Assembly (NCBI RefSeq): GCF_007625115.1
Contig: NZ_VMNH01000023.1
Span: 237,620 to 301,619, forward strand
Direction: 5' to 3'
Origin: Sedimenticola selenatireducens
GTDB lineage: Bacteria > Pseudomonadota > Gammaproteobacteria > Chromatiales > Chromatiaceae
DNA length: 64,000 nt
Shown here: positions 27,814 through 37,165 of the stretch, piece after piece
How the letters are laid out: the number at the start of each line of letters is the position of its first letter
How positions within the stretch are numbered: position 1 is the first letter of the stretch
The notes under the pieces: generated by a model
Told to the model about the DNA's origin: nothing
Seen by the model: only the letters and a program-made list of their open reading frames with translations
Databases searched by the model: none
Made by a program: the position numbers and the translations under genes

Positions 27814-29054
27814 TGGCCAGTCCTGCCCTTAAAACCACTCATCCCGGTTGCGCACAATCTATTGTCTGTGACGGCAACGAGGCGGCCGCCTGGGCCGTCG
27901 CACTCTCACGCCCTGATCTGGTCGCCGTCTATCCCATCACACCTCAATCTTCACTGGTTGAGTATGTCTCCCAGTTCATCGCCGATGGAAAGATCCAGGC
28001 GGAGCTGATGAATGTTGAAGGTGAGCACAGCGTGCTGTCCGCCCTGCACGGTGCCGCACTGGCAGGCGGACGAACCTACACCGCCACCTGCGGCCCGGGT
28101 CTTGCGTTCATGTTCGAACCCTATTGGCGTACACCCGGCATGCGATTGCCAATTGTGGCATCACTGGTGACCCGTGATGGCATCACACCACAATGTGTCT
28201 GGGGTGGTCAGCAAGATGCTATGACCATGAAGGAGACGGGCTGGATACAGATCTATTGTGAAACCGTCCAAGAGGTGCTTGACACCACCATCATGGCCTA
28301 TCGCATTGCTGAACATCATGACGTCATGCTGCCCGTGAATATCTGCCACGATGGCAACTATCTCTCTTACGGTGTCACTCAGGTCGATGTACCCGAACAG
28401 GCTGCCGTTGATGATTACCTGGGTGAGAAAGATGTCAATTGGCACGTGGCGCTTGATCCACTGCGCCCCATGGCCGTTGATCCGCTGACTGGAGGTGCTG
28501 GCGGCATTGGCCCGAGTAAATTTGTCGCCTATCGTAAGTCACTGTGTGACGGCATGCAGAATGCGCTGGGTGTTATTGAACAAGCCCACCAAGACTGGGC
28601 CGACATCTTCGGCCGTGAATTTGCCCCGCTAGTAGAAGAGTATCGACTGGACGATGCCGACTATGCCCTGGTCACTATCGGTTCCATGACCGGCGCGGCC
28701 AAAGATGCCGTCGACAGTGCACGGGAAAAGGGTGAAAAAGTGGGGCTGATCAAGATTAAAACCTTCCGACCCTTCCCCATTGAAGCCATGACCCGCGCCC
28801 TATCGAAAGTGCGGGCCGTTGGTGTCGTCGATCGTTCAGTTCATTACGGATGGAATTGTGGCCCACTCTATCAAGAGGTATTGAGCTGCCTTTATCGCAC
28901 CGGCAAAACCATATCCGCCCGACCCTTTATTGGCGGTTTGGCTGGCGCCGATCTGACTGAGGCACACTTTGCCAAAGCGATACAGGCTACTGCAACCATG
29001 TGGGCCGATGAAACGACTATCGACAGCCCTATCTGGCTCAACGAGAACGATTGA
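27813..29054 (+). CDS. padG: Phenylglyoxylate dehydrogenase alpha subunit
   Basis: A 413-residue alpha-type subunit of the 2-oxoacid oxidoreductase family. It has CDGNEAAAWAVALSRPDLVAVYPITPQSSLVEY at the N-terminus, EGEHSVLSALHGAALAGGRTYTATCGPGLAF, and a C-terminal domain with SMTGAAKDAVD and VGVVDRSVHYGWNCGPLYQE. The ATG at 27813 follows GAGGAGG and overlaps the padF stop. The pyrimidine end of TPP is bound at the interface with the beta subunit PadI. Confidence 0.9.
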   Translation: MASPALKTTHPGCAQSIVCDGNEAAAWAVALSRPDLVAVYPITPQSSLVEYVSQFIADGKIQAELMNVEGEHSVLSALHGAALAGGRTYTATCGPGLAFMFEPYWRTPGMRLPIVASLVTRDGITPQCVWGGQQDAMTMKETGWIQIYCETVQEVLDTTIMAYRIAEHHDVMLPVNICHDGNYLSYGVTQVDVPEQAAVDDYLGEKDVNWHVALDPLRPMAVDPLTGGAGGIGPSKFVAYRKSLCDGMQNALGVIEQAHQDWADIFGREFAPLVEEYRLDDADYALVTIGSMTGAAKDAVDSAREKGEKVGLIKIKTFRPFPIEAMTRALSKVRAVGVVDRSVHYGWNCGPLYQEVLSCLYRTGKTISARPFIGGLAGADLTEAHFAKAIQATATMWADETTIDSPIWLNEND

Positions 29055-29064
29055 GGAATATGCG

Positions 29065-30318
29065 ATGAACAGCACCCATTATCTCATCGCCGGCGCCAGC
29101 CATGCTGGACTGGAAGCCATTCACAGAATCCGCCTGATTGATGAAACCGCAACCATTACCGTTGTTACGCGGGATGCACGCCTACCCTACTCCCCGACCA
29201 TACTGCCCTATGTGGTTTCTGGTCAGAGTGATCCGGATCGGGTGGTATTGCGAAATGCAGATTATTTCAAAAACCTGAATATCAACCTCATCACAGGTGA
29301 TGAACTGGTCGCTATAGACGAAGCCAACAAGCAGGTCACGCTACAATCAGGTGATCAGTGGCATTATGAAAAACTGCTCTTGGCCACGGGAGCCGACCCC
29401 ATCATTCCACCCATCCCAGGTCTGAGCGAAGCGTCCTTCCATGTCCTGCGCACAATGCAGGATGCGATTAATTTACGCACCCATGCGGGCAGCGCAAAGA
29501 CCGCCATCGTACTGGGTGCAGGGCTAATCGGTATGCACGGCGCCGAGAACCTTCGCCATGCCGGCTTAGATGTCACCATAGTGGAAATGTGTGACCAGGT
29601 GCTACCCGGATATTTTGATACGCGCGCGGCCTCTGTTATTCAAACAGCCTTCAACAGCAACGGCATTACCATGCTGATGGGCAGTCGTGTCGTGAAAGTC
29701 GAGCAGCAAGCGCAGAGTTGCCAAGTTACGTTAGAGAATGGCAACAGCATTACTGCCGATCTTTTGCTTGTCGCGACGGGTGTGAAACCGAAACTGGATT
29801 ACCTGAAAGGCACTTCTGTTCAAGTTGAAGAAGGCATCCTGGTAGACCGTAACATGCGCACAGATGCTCCCGCCATCTGGGCTGCGGGTGATGTAGCCCA
29901 GGCCGCTGATTTCTACCAAGATAAAAAGGTCATGATGGGCATTCTACCGGATGCCGTTACGCAAGGTGCTATCGCCGCCATGGATATGAGCGAAGACTAC
30001 ACACTGCAACCCTATACGGGCGGCGTACCCATCAACACCTACACCTTTTTTGGTCAGCAAGCGATTTCCGTAGGCCAGTGCATGGCCGATGATCAGAGTG
30101 AAGAGTTAACTCAAGTAGACGATGACAATCATCGCTATTTAAAGATACTGCTAAAGGACAATCAACTGCAGGGTATCTCCAGCATCAATGAAGAGATGGA
30201 TGCGGGTGTCATGTGGCAATTGATCTTGCGCAAAATCGATCTCACTTCAGTAAAAGACGCCTTTATCGCCCGGCCACTCGAAACAGGTCGCGCCCTCATG
30301 TCCAGTACTTGGCGATAA
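29065..30318 (+). CDS. padH: Phenylglyoxylate dehydrogenase epsilon subunit (FAD, NADH-reducing)
   Basis: A 417-residue pyridine-nucleotide-disulfide-type flavoprotein. The FAD-binding start is IAGASHAGLEAI, the NAD-binding loop is VLGAGLIGMHGAENL, and the second FAD motif is AIWAAGDVAQA. In the Pad complex it transfers electrons from the iron-sulfur subunits to NAD+, a feature not found in simple ferredoxin-linked oxidoreductases. The ATG at 29065 is chosen; it is preceded by GAGGAATATGCG and lies 10 bases after padG. A longer frame to 28969 would overlap padG. Confidence 0.9.
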   Translation: MNSTHYLIAGASHAGLEAIHRIRLIDETATITVVTRDARLPYSPTILPYVVSGQSDPDRVVLRNADYFKNLNINLITGDELVAIDEANKQVTLQSGDQWHYEKLLLATGADPIIPPIPGLSEASFHVLRTMQDAINLRTHAGSAKTAIVLGAGLIGMHGAENLRHAGLDVTIVEMCDQVLPGYFDTRAASVIQTAFNSNGITMLMGSRVVKVEQQAQSCQVTLENGNSITADLLLVATGVKPKLDYLKGTSVQVEEGILVDRNMRTDAPAIWAAGDVAQAADFYQDKKVMMGILPDAVTQGAIAAMDMSEDYTLQPYTGGVPINTYTFFGQQAISVGQCMADDQSEELTQVDDDNHRYLKILLKDNQLQGISSINEEMDAGVMWQLILRKIDLTSVKDAFIARPLETGRALMSSTWR

Positions 30319-30332
30319 CGGGAGAACATGTC

Positions 30333-31664
30333 ATGACCGCCTATAATACGATCACCTTTGACCCGTCGCGCTGCAAAAGCTGCAACGACTGTGATGCCTG
30401 TATGACTGCCTGCTCGCAAATCAAGTCCGGGACAGATGATCTGCTCTACTCACGCATCAAGATTATTGCCGGAATGAACGGCAGCTTACCTGAACTGGCA
30501 CTTTGCCGGCAGTGTGGTGATCCAGAATGTACCAAGAGCTGCCCCTCTACCGCACTCACTAAAAATGAACAGACTGGCGTCATCGATTGGGACAAGAGTC
30601 TCTGCATCGATTGTCTCCTCTGTACCGTTGGCTGCACCTATGGTGGCATCACCTATAACATGACACTGAATCATGTGGCCAAATGTGATATGTGTGATGG
30701 CGATCCCGCCTGCGTCAAGGCCTGTCCCAGCGGTGCGCTGAGTTATGTTACCTCTGCCGGTATCTTTAATGATCAACATGATCGGGAAGATCTGTTCGTA
30801 CCCGGCCTCTCCGCCTGCCAGGGTTGTAACTCTGAAATGATCATGCGCCATTCACTGCGCAAAGTAGGACCAGACACTGTGCTGGCCACACCACCTGGTT
30901 GTATCCCTGGCATGGGTTCGGTCGGATTCAATGGTACAACCGGCACCAAGGTGCCCGTATTCCATCCACTACTGACCAACACGGCCTCCATGCTCGCCGG
31001 CCTGAAAAAACAGTACAACCGCATGGGTCGCAACGTTACGGCCATGGCATTAGCCGGTGATGGTGGTGCAGGTGATGTAGGCTTCCAATCATTATCTGGC
31101 GCAGCAGAACGCAATGACCAGATTCTGTTTATCGTCGTCGATAATGAAGGTTATATGAATACCGGCATGCAGGCATCGGGTAGTACCTCTTACGGCTCCT
31201 GGACGACGACGACACCGGTCGGATCAGAGATGAAAGGTAAACGCACCAACCAGAAAAATCTCGCCATGATCATGATGAATCATAATTGTGAATATGTGGC
31301 GACTGCATCCACCGCCTTTGTCGAAGACTATTATGAAAAACTCGACAAGGCCCTGGCGGCCTCTGAACGTGGCTTTGCCTATTTACATATCTATTCACCC
31401 TGCCCAACGGGTTGGCGCTTCCCCTCCTCTCAAACGATTGAGGTATGCCGCAAGGGTGTAGAGACCAACTTTGCACCCCTTTGGGAATATGAGCGTGGCG
31501 GTGAATTGCGCTTCACCCATTCAATAGATGACCCCCTGCCGGTAGAGGCCTATCTGAACCTGAGTGGCAAGTACCGCCATGTCAGCGAAGAACAGCTACA
31601 GCATATACAGGAACAAGTTAACGAGCGGGTAAAAACCCTCAAACGCTTTGCCGGATTAAACTAA
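30333..31664 (+). CDS. padI: Phenylglyoxylate dehydrogenase beta subunit (TPP plus iron-sulfur)
   Basis: A 443-residue protein. An N-terminal ferredoxin region has four Cys-rich motifs (CKSCNDCDACMTACSQ, CRQCGDPECTKSCPS, CIDCLLCTVGC, CDMCDGDPACVKACPS). It is joined to a beta-type TPP domain (SACQGCNSEMIM, TPPGCIPGMGSVGFNG, AGDGGAGDVGFQSLSGAAERN, DNEGYMNTGMQ). It holds the thiamine cofactor at the active site. The ATG at 30333 is preceded by GGGAGAA; a longer frame starting inside padH is unlikely. Confidence 0.9.
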   Translation: MTAYNTITFDPSRCKSCNDCDACMTACSQIKSGTDDLLYSRIKIIAGMNGSLPELALCRQCGDPECTKSCPSTALTKNEQTGVIDWDKSLCIDCLLCTVGCTYGGITYNMTLNHVAKCDMCDGDPACVKACPSGALSYVTSAGIFNDQHDREDLFVPGLSACQGCNSEMIMRHSLRKVGPDTVLATPPGCIPGMGSVGFNGTTGTKVPVFHPLLTNTASMLAGLKKQYNRMGRNVTAMALAGDGGAGDVGFQSLSGAAERNDQILFIVVDNEGYMNTGMQASGSTSYGSWTTTTPVGSEMKGKRTNQKNLAMIMMNHNCEYVATASTAFVEDYYEKLDKALAASERGFAYLHIYSPCPTGWRFPSSQTIEVCRKGVETNFAPLWEYERGGELRFTHSIDDPLPVEAYLNLSGKYRHVSEEQLQHIQEQVNERVKTLKRFAGLN

Positions 31665-31688
31665 AAAAACTTCGAGGAGAGTGACACC

Positions 31689-32999
31689 ATGTCAGATACT
31701 GGTGCCGATAACTACTATTATGATCCCGAGGCAGAATGCATGCCCCGTGGACAGCTACTTCAGCTACAGTTGACGAGACTGAAAAAAATTCTTCAGCACG
31801 CCTACGACAATGTCCCGCATTATCGCGCGGCATTCGACAAGCAGGGCGTGAAGCCGAATGAATTGCAATCACTTGAAGATCTGGCCAAGTTCCCCTTCAC
31901 CATTAAAAATGATCTGCGTGATGCCTATCCGTTTAACATGTTCGCCGTACCGCGCGAACAGATCAGTCGACTGCACGCCTCATCCGGCACCACCGGCAAG
32001 CCAACCGTTGTTGGCTATACTGAAGGCGATATCAACAACTGGGCCGACCTGATGGCGCGCAGTATCTCTTGTGCCGGTGGTCGTCCAGGCGACATTGTAC
32101 ATAACGCATTCGGGTATGGACTGTTTACCGGTGGACTCGGCGCTCACTATGGGGCGGAACGGTTGAAATGTACGGTGACACCCATGTCCGGTGGTAATAC
32201 CGAAAAACAGATCGCAGTGATGAGTGATTTTGGCTCTCATGTGCTTTTCTCTACACCCTCGTATGCACTCAACATTGCCGAGGTCGCCAGGAGCGAAGGG
32301 GTCGACCTTGCGGCGGGTCCTTTGCGCATTGGTCTGTTTGGAGCAGAACCCTGGAGCGATGAGATGCGTGTTGAGCTGGAGAAACAGCTTGGTCTGAAGG
32401 CGATGGATATCTACGGTCTGTCCGAGATCATGGGACCCGGTGTCGCCTGTGAATGCCCAGAGCAAAATGGTCTGCACGGATGGGAAGATCACTTCCTGTT
32501 CGAGATCGTTGATCCCGAAACATTACAGCCCCTCCCCTATGGCGAGGTGGGCGAACTGGTTATCACCACACTGACCAAAGAGGCGCTGCCGATCATTCGT
32601 TACCGCACTCATGACATTACTCGACTGACGGACGAGCCTTGCGTTTGTGGTCGTTCACATGCCCGCATTCTGCGTGTAGCTGGTCGCAATGATGACATGA
32701 TGATTATTCGCGGCGTCAATGTTTATCCCTCGCAAATTGAATCCGTACTGGTCGGCATTAAGGGCGTTGCACCGCATTACCAGTTAGTGATCAAACGCGA
32801 AGGTGTGTTGGATACATTGTTGGTCGATATAGAGGCAGAACCCGATTTCAGCGGGGATCGCACCGCACTGGGCGCAGAAGTGAAGCACCATATCAAATCA
32901 CTGATTGGTGTCACCTGTACCGTTAACGTCCTGGGTACCGGTGAGGTTCCACGTTCACAGGGCAAGGCGGTTCGCGTTAAAGATCTGCGAAAAAAGTAG
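31689..32999 (+). CDS. padJ: Phenylacetate-CoA ligase
   Basis: A 436-residue AMP-forming ligase of the PaaK type that activates phenylacetate with ATP and CoA. Motifs are LHASSGTTGKPTVVGYTEGD (P-loop-like A3), YGLSEIMGPGVACEC (A5), YRTHDITRL (A7), and the C-terminal RVAGRNDDMMIIRGVNVYPSQIES. The start follows GAGGAGAGTGACACC. It is the last of the contiguous pad genes and provides the substrate for PadBCD. Confidence 0.93.
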   Translation: MSDTGADNYYYDPEAECMPRGQLLQLQLTRLKKILQHAYDNVPHYRAAFDKQGVKPNELQSLEDLAKFPFTIKNDLRDAYPFNMFAVPREQISRLHASSGTTGKPTVVGYTEGDINNWADLMARSISCAGGRPGDIVHNAFGYGLFTGGLGAHYGAERLKCTVTPMSGGNTEKQIAVMSDFGSHVLFSTPSYALNIAEVARSEGVDLAAGPLRIGLFGAEPWSDEMRVELEKQLGLKAMDIYGLSEIMGPGVACECPEQNGLHGWEDHFLFEIVDPETLQPLPYGEVGELVITTLTKEALPIIRYRTHDITRLTDEPCVCGRSHARILRVAGRNDDMMIIRGVNVYPSQIESVLVGIKGVAPHYQLVIKREGVLDTLLVDIEAEPDFSGDRTALGAEVKHHIKSLIGVTCTVNVLGTGEVPRSQGKAVRVKDLRKK

Positions 33000-33011
33000 A
33001 TTGAAACCACA

Positions 33012-33055
33012 GGGGTCCGCGTCATATTTAAAATTTTTGACGTCGATTCCTGATA
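33012..33055. repeat. Imperfect REP-like palindrome after padJ
   Basis: GGGGTCCGCGTCA (33012-33024) and TGACGTCGATTCC (about 33039-33051) form an imperfect inverted repeat around an AT-rich centre. The GGGGTC.. terminus resembles the palindromes at 37062 and 33511, suggesting one dispersed family. Confidence 0.4.
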
Positions 33056-33075
33056 GAAAAAGTAAGGAGCTGATT

Positions 33076-33282
33076 GTGAGTTTTTGCCAAGAATGCAACC
33101 ACTGGCGCTTTGAACAAAATGCAGCCCTGCGCAATGAACATGAGCAGGATGGCTTTGGTGTCTGCGAACTGTTCGATCAGATGCGTGCCAATCCACTTCG
33201 GGCAATCGTTCGCACCGATGATGAGTTTGCCGAGATACAGGTGCGGGGCGAGTTTGGTTGCAATCTGTTTGAGGCAAAGTAG
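33076..33282 (+). CDS. 68-residue four-Cys mini-protein
   Basis: The GTG start at 33076 has AAGGAG six bases upstream. The protein has exactly four cysteines, at 4 and 7 (CQEC), 30 (GVCELF) and 62 (GCNLFEAK), a pattern suited to binding zinc, iron or one Fe-S cluster. It lies between padJ and the aldehyde oxidoreductase gene and could be a small partner of either, for instance an electron-transfer or cofactor-insertion protein; this is inference. I do not recognise the family. Confidence 0.6.
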   Translation: MSFCQECNHWRFEQNAALRNEHEQDGFGVCELFDQMRANPLRAIVRTDDEFAEIQVRGEFGCNLFEAK

Positions 33283-33327
33283 CCCATCATGAAGCAAGGA
33301 GGCTGAATAAGGGGCGGCACTTATGCG

Positions 33328-33376
33328 CCATAGGGCGTCCCATGGGCGCCGTCGGCGGGCACAGCCCGCCCTATGG
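33328..33376. repeat. Nested inverted repeat upstream of the AOR gene
   Basis: CCATAGGGCG (33328-33337) pairs with CGCCCTATGG (33367-33376), and inside it GGCGGGC-aca-GCCCGCC makes a second hairpin (33354-33370). The 254-base gap 33283-33536 has no gene. It also holds a GACCC-acag-GGGTC palindrome (33510-33523) just before the AOR ribosome site AGAGGT. Confidence 0.5.
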
Positions 33377-33536
33377 TTTGCGAGCTGGCCAGACCCTGTG
33401 GCAGAAGCACCAGCGCATCATGGCTACGATGGGTGGCCACAAGATATAGAGGGGTGGGACGTAAACCACCCGCCCCTTTATTTTAAATAACTCGCCCGGT
33501 GCGAGAGGATGACCCACAGGGGTCAGAGGTAATACT

Positions 33537-35861
33537 ATGAATATCCAAGATCGCGTCAACGCACTGCTGGAACGCATGCATGACACACCACAGTATGCTA
33601 CGCAGGGCGCTGTCCTGTTTGTCGATCTTGAGCATCGTACTCACCAGAAGGCTTATCTGCCAAAGGAAGTACTCACCACTTTCCTCAGTGGGCGCGGTGC
33701 CAATATGTATCTGCTGTACAACCTGCTCGCCACAGAAAAGATGGAAGCACTGGATACTGAAGTGCCACTGATTTTTGGCAATGGCGTATTTACCGGGTAC
33801 ATGGCCTCGGCAACCCGCGGTAATGTCACCAGCCTCTCACCCGAAAGCGACGCGATACTTGATAGCAATGCCGGTGACTACTTCCCTGCTTTCATGAAGC
33901 ATCATGGCTATGAACATATTGTGCTCTATGGACGGAACCCCCAATGGACACTGCTCAAGATCGCCTTTGACGAAATTGAGTTCCTTGATGCCACACCCTA
34001 TCTGGGCCTTAACAACCTGGATGTCACCGAGGCGATAGAGCGGGATTTTGAACGCACCGAACGTAAAGATATGGCCTTGGCGCGCATTACCAGTGCGGGT
34101 GAAAATCTGGCACTCAGTTCGGGCATCATGGGTGGCATCAAGGCAATCTGGGCACGGGGAGGAGCCGGCGCCAAGATGGGATCACTGGGCCTGAAGGCGA
34201 TCATGATCGACGGAGCACCCGGCAGGATCATTACCAGCAAAGAGTTTAAACTGGGTAACAAAGAGATCAGCAACAAGGTGATCGGCACCAGTGTTATCCG
34301 CAATGCATTGAAAACGGTTGGCACCCCCTTCCTCTACAAACCTAGCCGTATACTGGGTGCCATCGGTACCAAAAACAATCAAGAGAACACCTGGGTTGAA
34401 GATCTGGATGCCGATAATTTCGATGTCTATCGCACCGGCATGGACGGCTGCTACAAATGTCCGGTCAAGTGTCGGCCACTGAATGACATGACCCCGGGTG
34501 CCGAAGGAGGTTTCGGCGCACACGCCCTAAAGGGCGTCACAGGCAACGCCAGTTATGACACTGCGCAAGCCGAAGTGGAACATCAGCATAAAGCCAGTTA
34601 TCAGGGCATCAAGGGTGATGGCATCTTTGACCGTTATGATAAAGGCGACGGCCCGGAATATGTCACCGTCGGTAAATTTGGACCCAACGTCGGTATCACA
34701 GCACCTGAACAAGTTCTGCGCCTGAATAATATCCTTAACGACCTGGGCTTCGATTCATCCGGTACGGGTGGTGCCATCGGCTGGGCCATGGAACTGTACC
34801 AACGCGGTATCATTGATCAGCAGACTACCGGCGGCCTGGATCTGAGCTGGGGTAACTATGATGCCGTAGAACAACTGCTGTTTATGATGGCAAAACGGGA
34901 AGGTTTTGGTGATGTTGTCGCTGATTCCGGCCAGGCCGTTGCCACTGGCAAGTATCCCAAAGAAGCCTTGGATTACCGCATGACCGTTAAGGGTCTGTTC
35001 CAGTCCGATCCCCATGACAGCCGCATTCTCAAGGCCTTTGCCTTGGGTCTGGCCGTTGCTACTCGTGGCATGGATCACCTGCGCAACCGGGTCACCCTGG
35101 AGATCAATGCGCGCATCAATGATGACGCAGAATTCAAGGCCGAACTCTACGGTGGCAAGGTCTCTGCCGAACCCAATGCATACGGCGGTAAAGAGTATGC
35201 TGTACGCCGTTGCGAAGACACCTTTGCGGTGGGTGACTCGGTGGGTATGTGCCGCTTCACGACCAAGCTGTTCAACTCACCTTCACTGACAGGTACCGAA
35301 GAGTTTGCAGAACAGCTCAAATTGCTGACGGGCGTTGTGATGAGCAGTGATGATCTGCTTAATGCCGGGCGCAATGTGATTGCGCTGGAGCGCATGATCA
35401 ATGCCCACCGTGGACTCACCTCAGCAGACGACACCCTGCCAAAACGCTGGTTTGAAGAGCCCAACACAGCAGGACCATTCGCGGGTGAAAAAATAGACAA
35501 GCAAGCCTTTGAAGCGTTGAAACAGCGCTTCTATGAGGTCTCAGGTTTCGAGCCTGACGGACTACCCAACAGTAACTGGTGGAATGAGCTTTCTGAGGTC
35601 ATCACGGGCTACCACCTGAAGGTAAATCTACCAGAACTTCCCGGCGTATCGCGCAGCAGTCTGATTCTCAATCGGCCAGTAAAAGACATCCAGGAATTGC
35701 GCCTACGACTTATCTCTGCCCTGCCGCAGGCCGCCGAGGCATTGAACGACAGCGCATTGGGTATAGCAATTAATGATCAGCTCGTGGTTTCAAGCGAACT
35801 GGGACATGCATTACATAATGGGGATGAGGTGAGTCTCGTACCCATGCTGGCAGGAGGATAA
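33537..35861 (+). CDS. Tungsten aldehyde:ferredoxin oxidoreductase fused to a MoaD-like domain
   Basis: A 774-residue protein of the AOR superfamily. The N-terminal W-pterin domain includes a GGAGAKMGSLGLKAI segment, like the family's GAxMGSKNLKA. The [4Fe-4S] ligands are in GCYKCPVKC plus VGMCRFT farther on. After about residue 690 comes a ubiquitin-like domain resembling MoaD/ThiS (IAINDQLVV, LHNGDEVSLVPMLAGG) that ends exactly in Gly-Gly. Members oxidise aldehydes to acids with ferredoxin. Next to padJ the likely substrate is phenylacetaldehyde. The fused MoaD could donate sulfur for cofactor synthesis or be a regulatory tail. Confidence 0.85.
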   Translation: MNIQDRVNALLERMHDTPQYATQGAVLFVDLEHRTHQKAYLPKEVLTTFLSGRGANMYLLYNLLATEKMEALDTEVPLIFGNGVFTGYMASATRGNVTSLSPESDAILDSNAGDYFPAFMKHHGYEHIVLYGRNPQWTLLKIAFDEIEFLDATPYLGLNNLDVTEAIERDFERTERKDMALARITSAGENLALSSGIMGGIKAIWARGGAGAKMGSLGLKAIMIDGAPGRIITSKEFKLGNKEISNKVIGTSVIRNALKTVGTPFLYKPSRILGAIGTKNNQENTWVEDLDADNFDVYRTGMDGCYKCPVKCRPLNDMTPGAEGGFGAHALKGVTGNASYDTAQAEVEHQHKASYQGIKGDGIFDRYDKGDGPEYVTVGKFGPNVGITAPEQVLRLNNILNDLGFDSSGTGGAIGWAMELYQRGIIDQQTTGGLDLSWGNYDAVEQLLFMMAKREGFGDVVADSGQAVATGKYPKEALDYRMTVKGLFQSDPHDSRILKAFALGLAVATRGMDHLRNRVTLEINARINDDAEFKAELYGGKVSAEPNAYGGKEYAVRRCEDTFAVGDSVGMCRFTTKLFNSPSLTGTEEFAEQLKLLTGVVMSSDDLLNAGRNVIALERMINAHRGLTSADDTLPKRWFEEPNTAGPFAGEKIDKQAFEALKQRFYEVSGFEPDGLPNSNWWNELSEVITGYHLKVNLPELPGVSRSSLILNRPVKDIQELRLRLISALPQAAEALNDSALGIAINDQLVVSSELGHALHNGDEVSLVPMLAGG

Positions 35862-35950
35862 TAAAACCAGAAAACAGTGTGGAAAAGGTACAAATATCAG
35901 TATCATGTTACTATCGGACGAAAGAGGGTACCACCTAGGATTGTGAGCGC

Positions 35951-36844
35951 ATGACTGAGACGACTAATGCCACAACTGGCAGCGAGATAGCCATTGAGCA
36001 ACTGACCGAAGAGGTCGGCTCACGGGTGCGTTCGGTTCGGTCGCGGCGCGGCCTGACCCGGAAAAACCTCGCTTTCCACTCGGACGTCTCAGAGCGTTAC
36101 TTGGCTCAGCTGGAACGCGGCACTGCCAATGTGTCGCTGGCCCTGCTATCACGCATTGCCAAGGCACTGGGAGTGCGGATCGGTTCTTTGCTACCTGAAC
36201 AGGAGGAGAGTTGTATCAAGTATCCTCCTTTAGGCGAGTTGGTCGACACCTTCAGCCTGGAGACCCAGGAGAAGGCCTACCAATTACTCCGCGGTGCTTT
36301 TTCTCAAGGACAGGGAGCCTACCGGGGTGTTGCGTTAATTGGTCTGCGCGGCGGCGGAAAAAGTACCCTGGGTGAGCTGTTAGCAAAACACTACCAGGTA
36401 CCCTTTATCCGCATGCAGAATGTGATATCGCAACTGGCAGGCATGGATATGGGTGAATTGATTTCGCTTACCGGTCAGGCTAACTATCGCCGACTGGAAC
36501 TGCAGGCTCTGCAACAGACCATCACGGATTACCGCCATGTTGTTATTGAGACGGGCGGCAGCCTGATCTCCGAGTCTGAGACCTATCGCGTCCTGCGGGA
36601 GCACTTCTTCACCGTCTGGGTACGCGCTTTGCCCGAAGATCACATGAACCGGGTTATAGAGCAGGGTGACATGCGACCTATGGCAGGAAACCAGCAGGCA
36701 ATGGACGATCTGAAACTGATATTGACTGAGCGTGAAACCGATTATCGACTGGCTGATTATCAGATAATGACTTCAGGCCAGACCATTGATCAAAGTCTGA
36801 ATACTTTGATCAAACAGTGCGGCCCGTATCTACAAGGCAGCTAA
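35951..36844 (+). CDS. BzdR/BoxR-type transcriptional regulator
   Basis: A 297-residue protein with an N-terminal XRE helix-turn-helix (RSRRGLTRKNLAFHSDVSERYLAQLERGTANVSL, about 30-70). The C-terminal domain is like shikimate kinase, with the P-loop GLRGGGKSTLGELLAKHY. This two-part architecture is that of BzdR and BoxR, repressors that sense benzoyl-CoA and control anaerobic or aerobic benzoate genes in Azoarcus-type bacteria. Here it sits downstream of the AOR gene and is a candidate regulator of the pad and bcr operons, responding to benzoyl-CoA or a related CoA ester. Confidence 0.88.
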   Translation: MTETTNATTGSEIAIEQLTEEVGSRVRSVRSRRGLTRKNLAFHSDVSERYLAQLERGTANVSLALLSRIAKALGVRIGSLLPEQEESCIKYPPLGELVDTFSLETQEKAYQLLRGAFSQGQGAYRGVALIGLRGGGKSTLGELLAKHYQVPFIRMQNVISQLAGMDMGELISLTGQANYRRLELQALQQTITDYRHVVIETGGSLISESETYRVLREHFFTVWVRALPEDHMNRVIEQGDMRPMAGNQQAMDDLKLILTERETDYRLADYQIMTSGQTIDQSLNTLIKQCGPYLQGS

Positions 36845-37165
36845 ACCGTACTGATTCGATAACAACCCCTTACGTTCAGCCGGGGCTGCAACACCTCGGC
36901 TATCTTTACCTTTCCCCACACACCTTTCTAGTACCGGCACAGGCTTGTGCCAAAAAATCTTCTCGAGGGTTTATCCCAAGGAGTCGTAGTCAAGTCAGCC
37001 TTACTATTTGCCTGCCTTACACCGACTCCAGTGCGAAAAATATAACAACTGAGAACCCGGAGGGGTCGGAGTCAGTTACGTTAACAAGTACCCATACCAC
37101 ACAGGGGTTGAACCTGACTCCGACCCCGGTGTGAAACATGCCATTTTTAACCAAGGATCTAAACC
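36845..37165. repeat. Intergenic stretch with 14-bp REP-like inverted repeat
   Basis: This 321-base gap has no gene. At 37062-37075 GGGGTCGGAGTCAG pairs perfectly with CTGACTCCGACCCC at 37114-37127. Such GGGGTC-ended palindromes are like REP or Y1-transposase-associated repeats, from memory. No transposase is nearby. The rest of the gap shows nothing I can name. Confidence 0.6.

Noticed and set aside
32905..33282. Long version (125 codons) of the four-Cys mini-protein
   Set aside because: The first 57 codons overlap the end of padJ and its 3' palindrome; the GTG at 33076 with AAGGAG in front gives the credible start.
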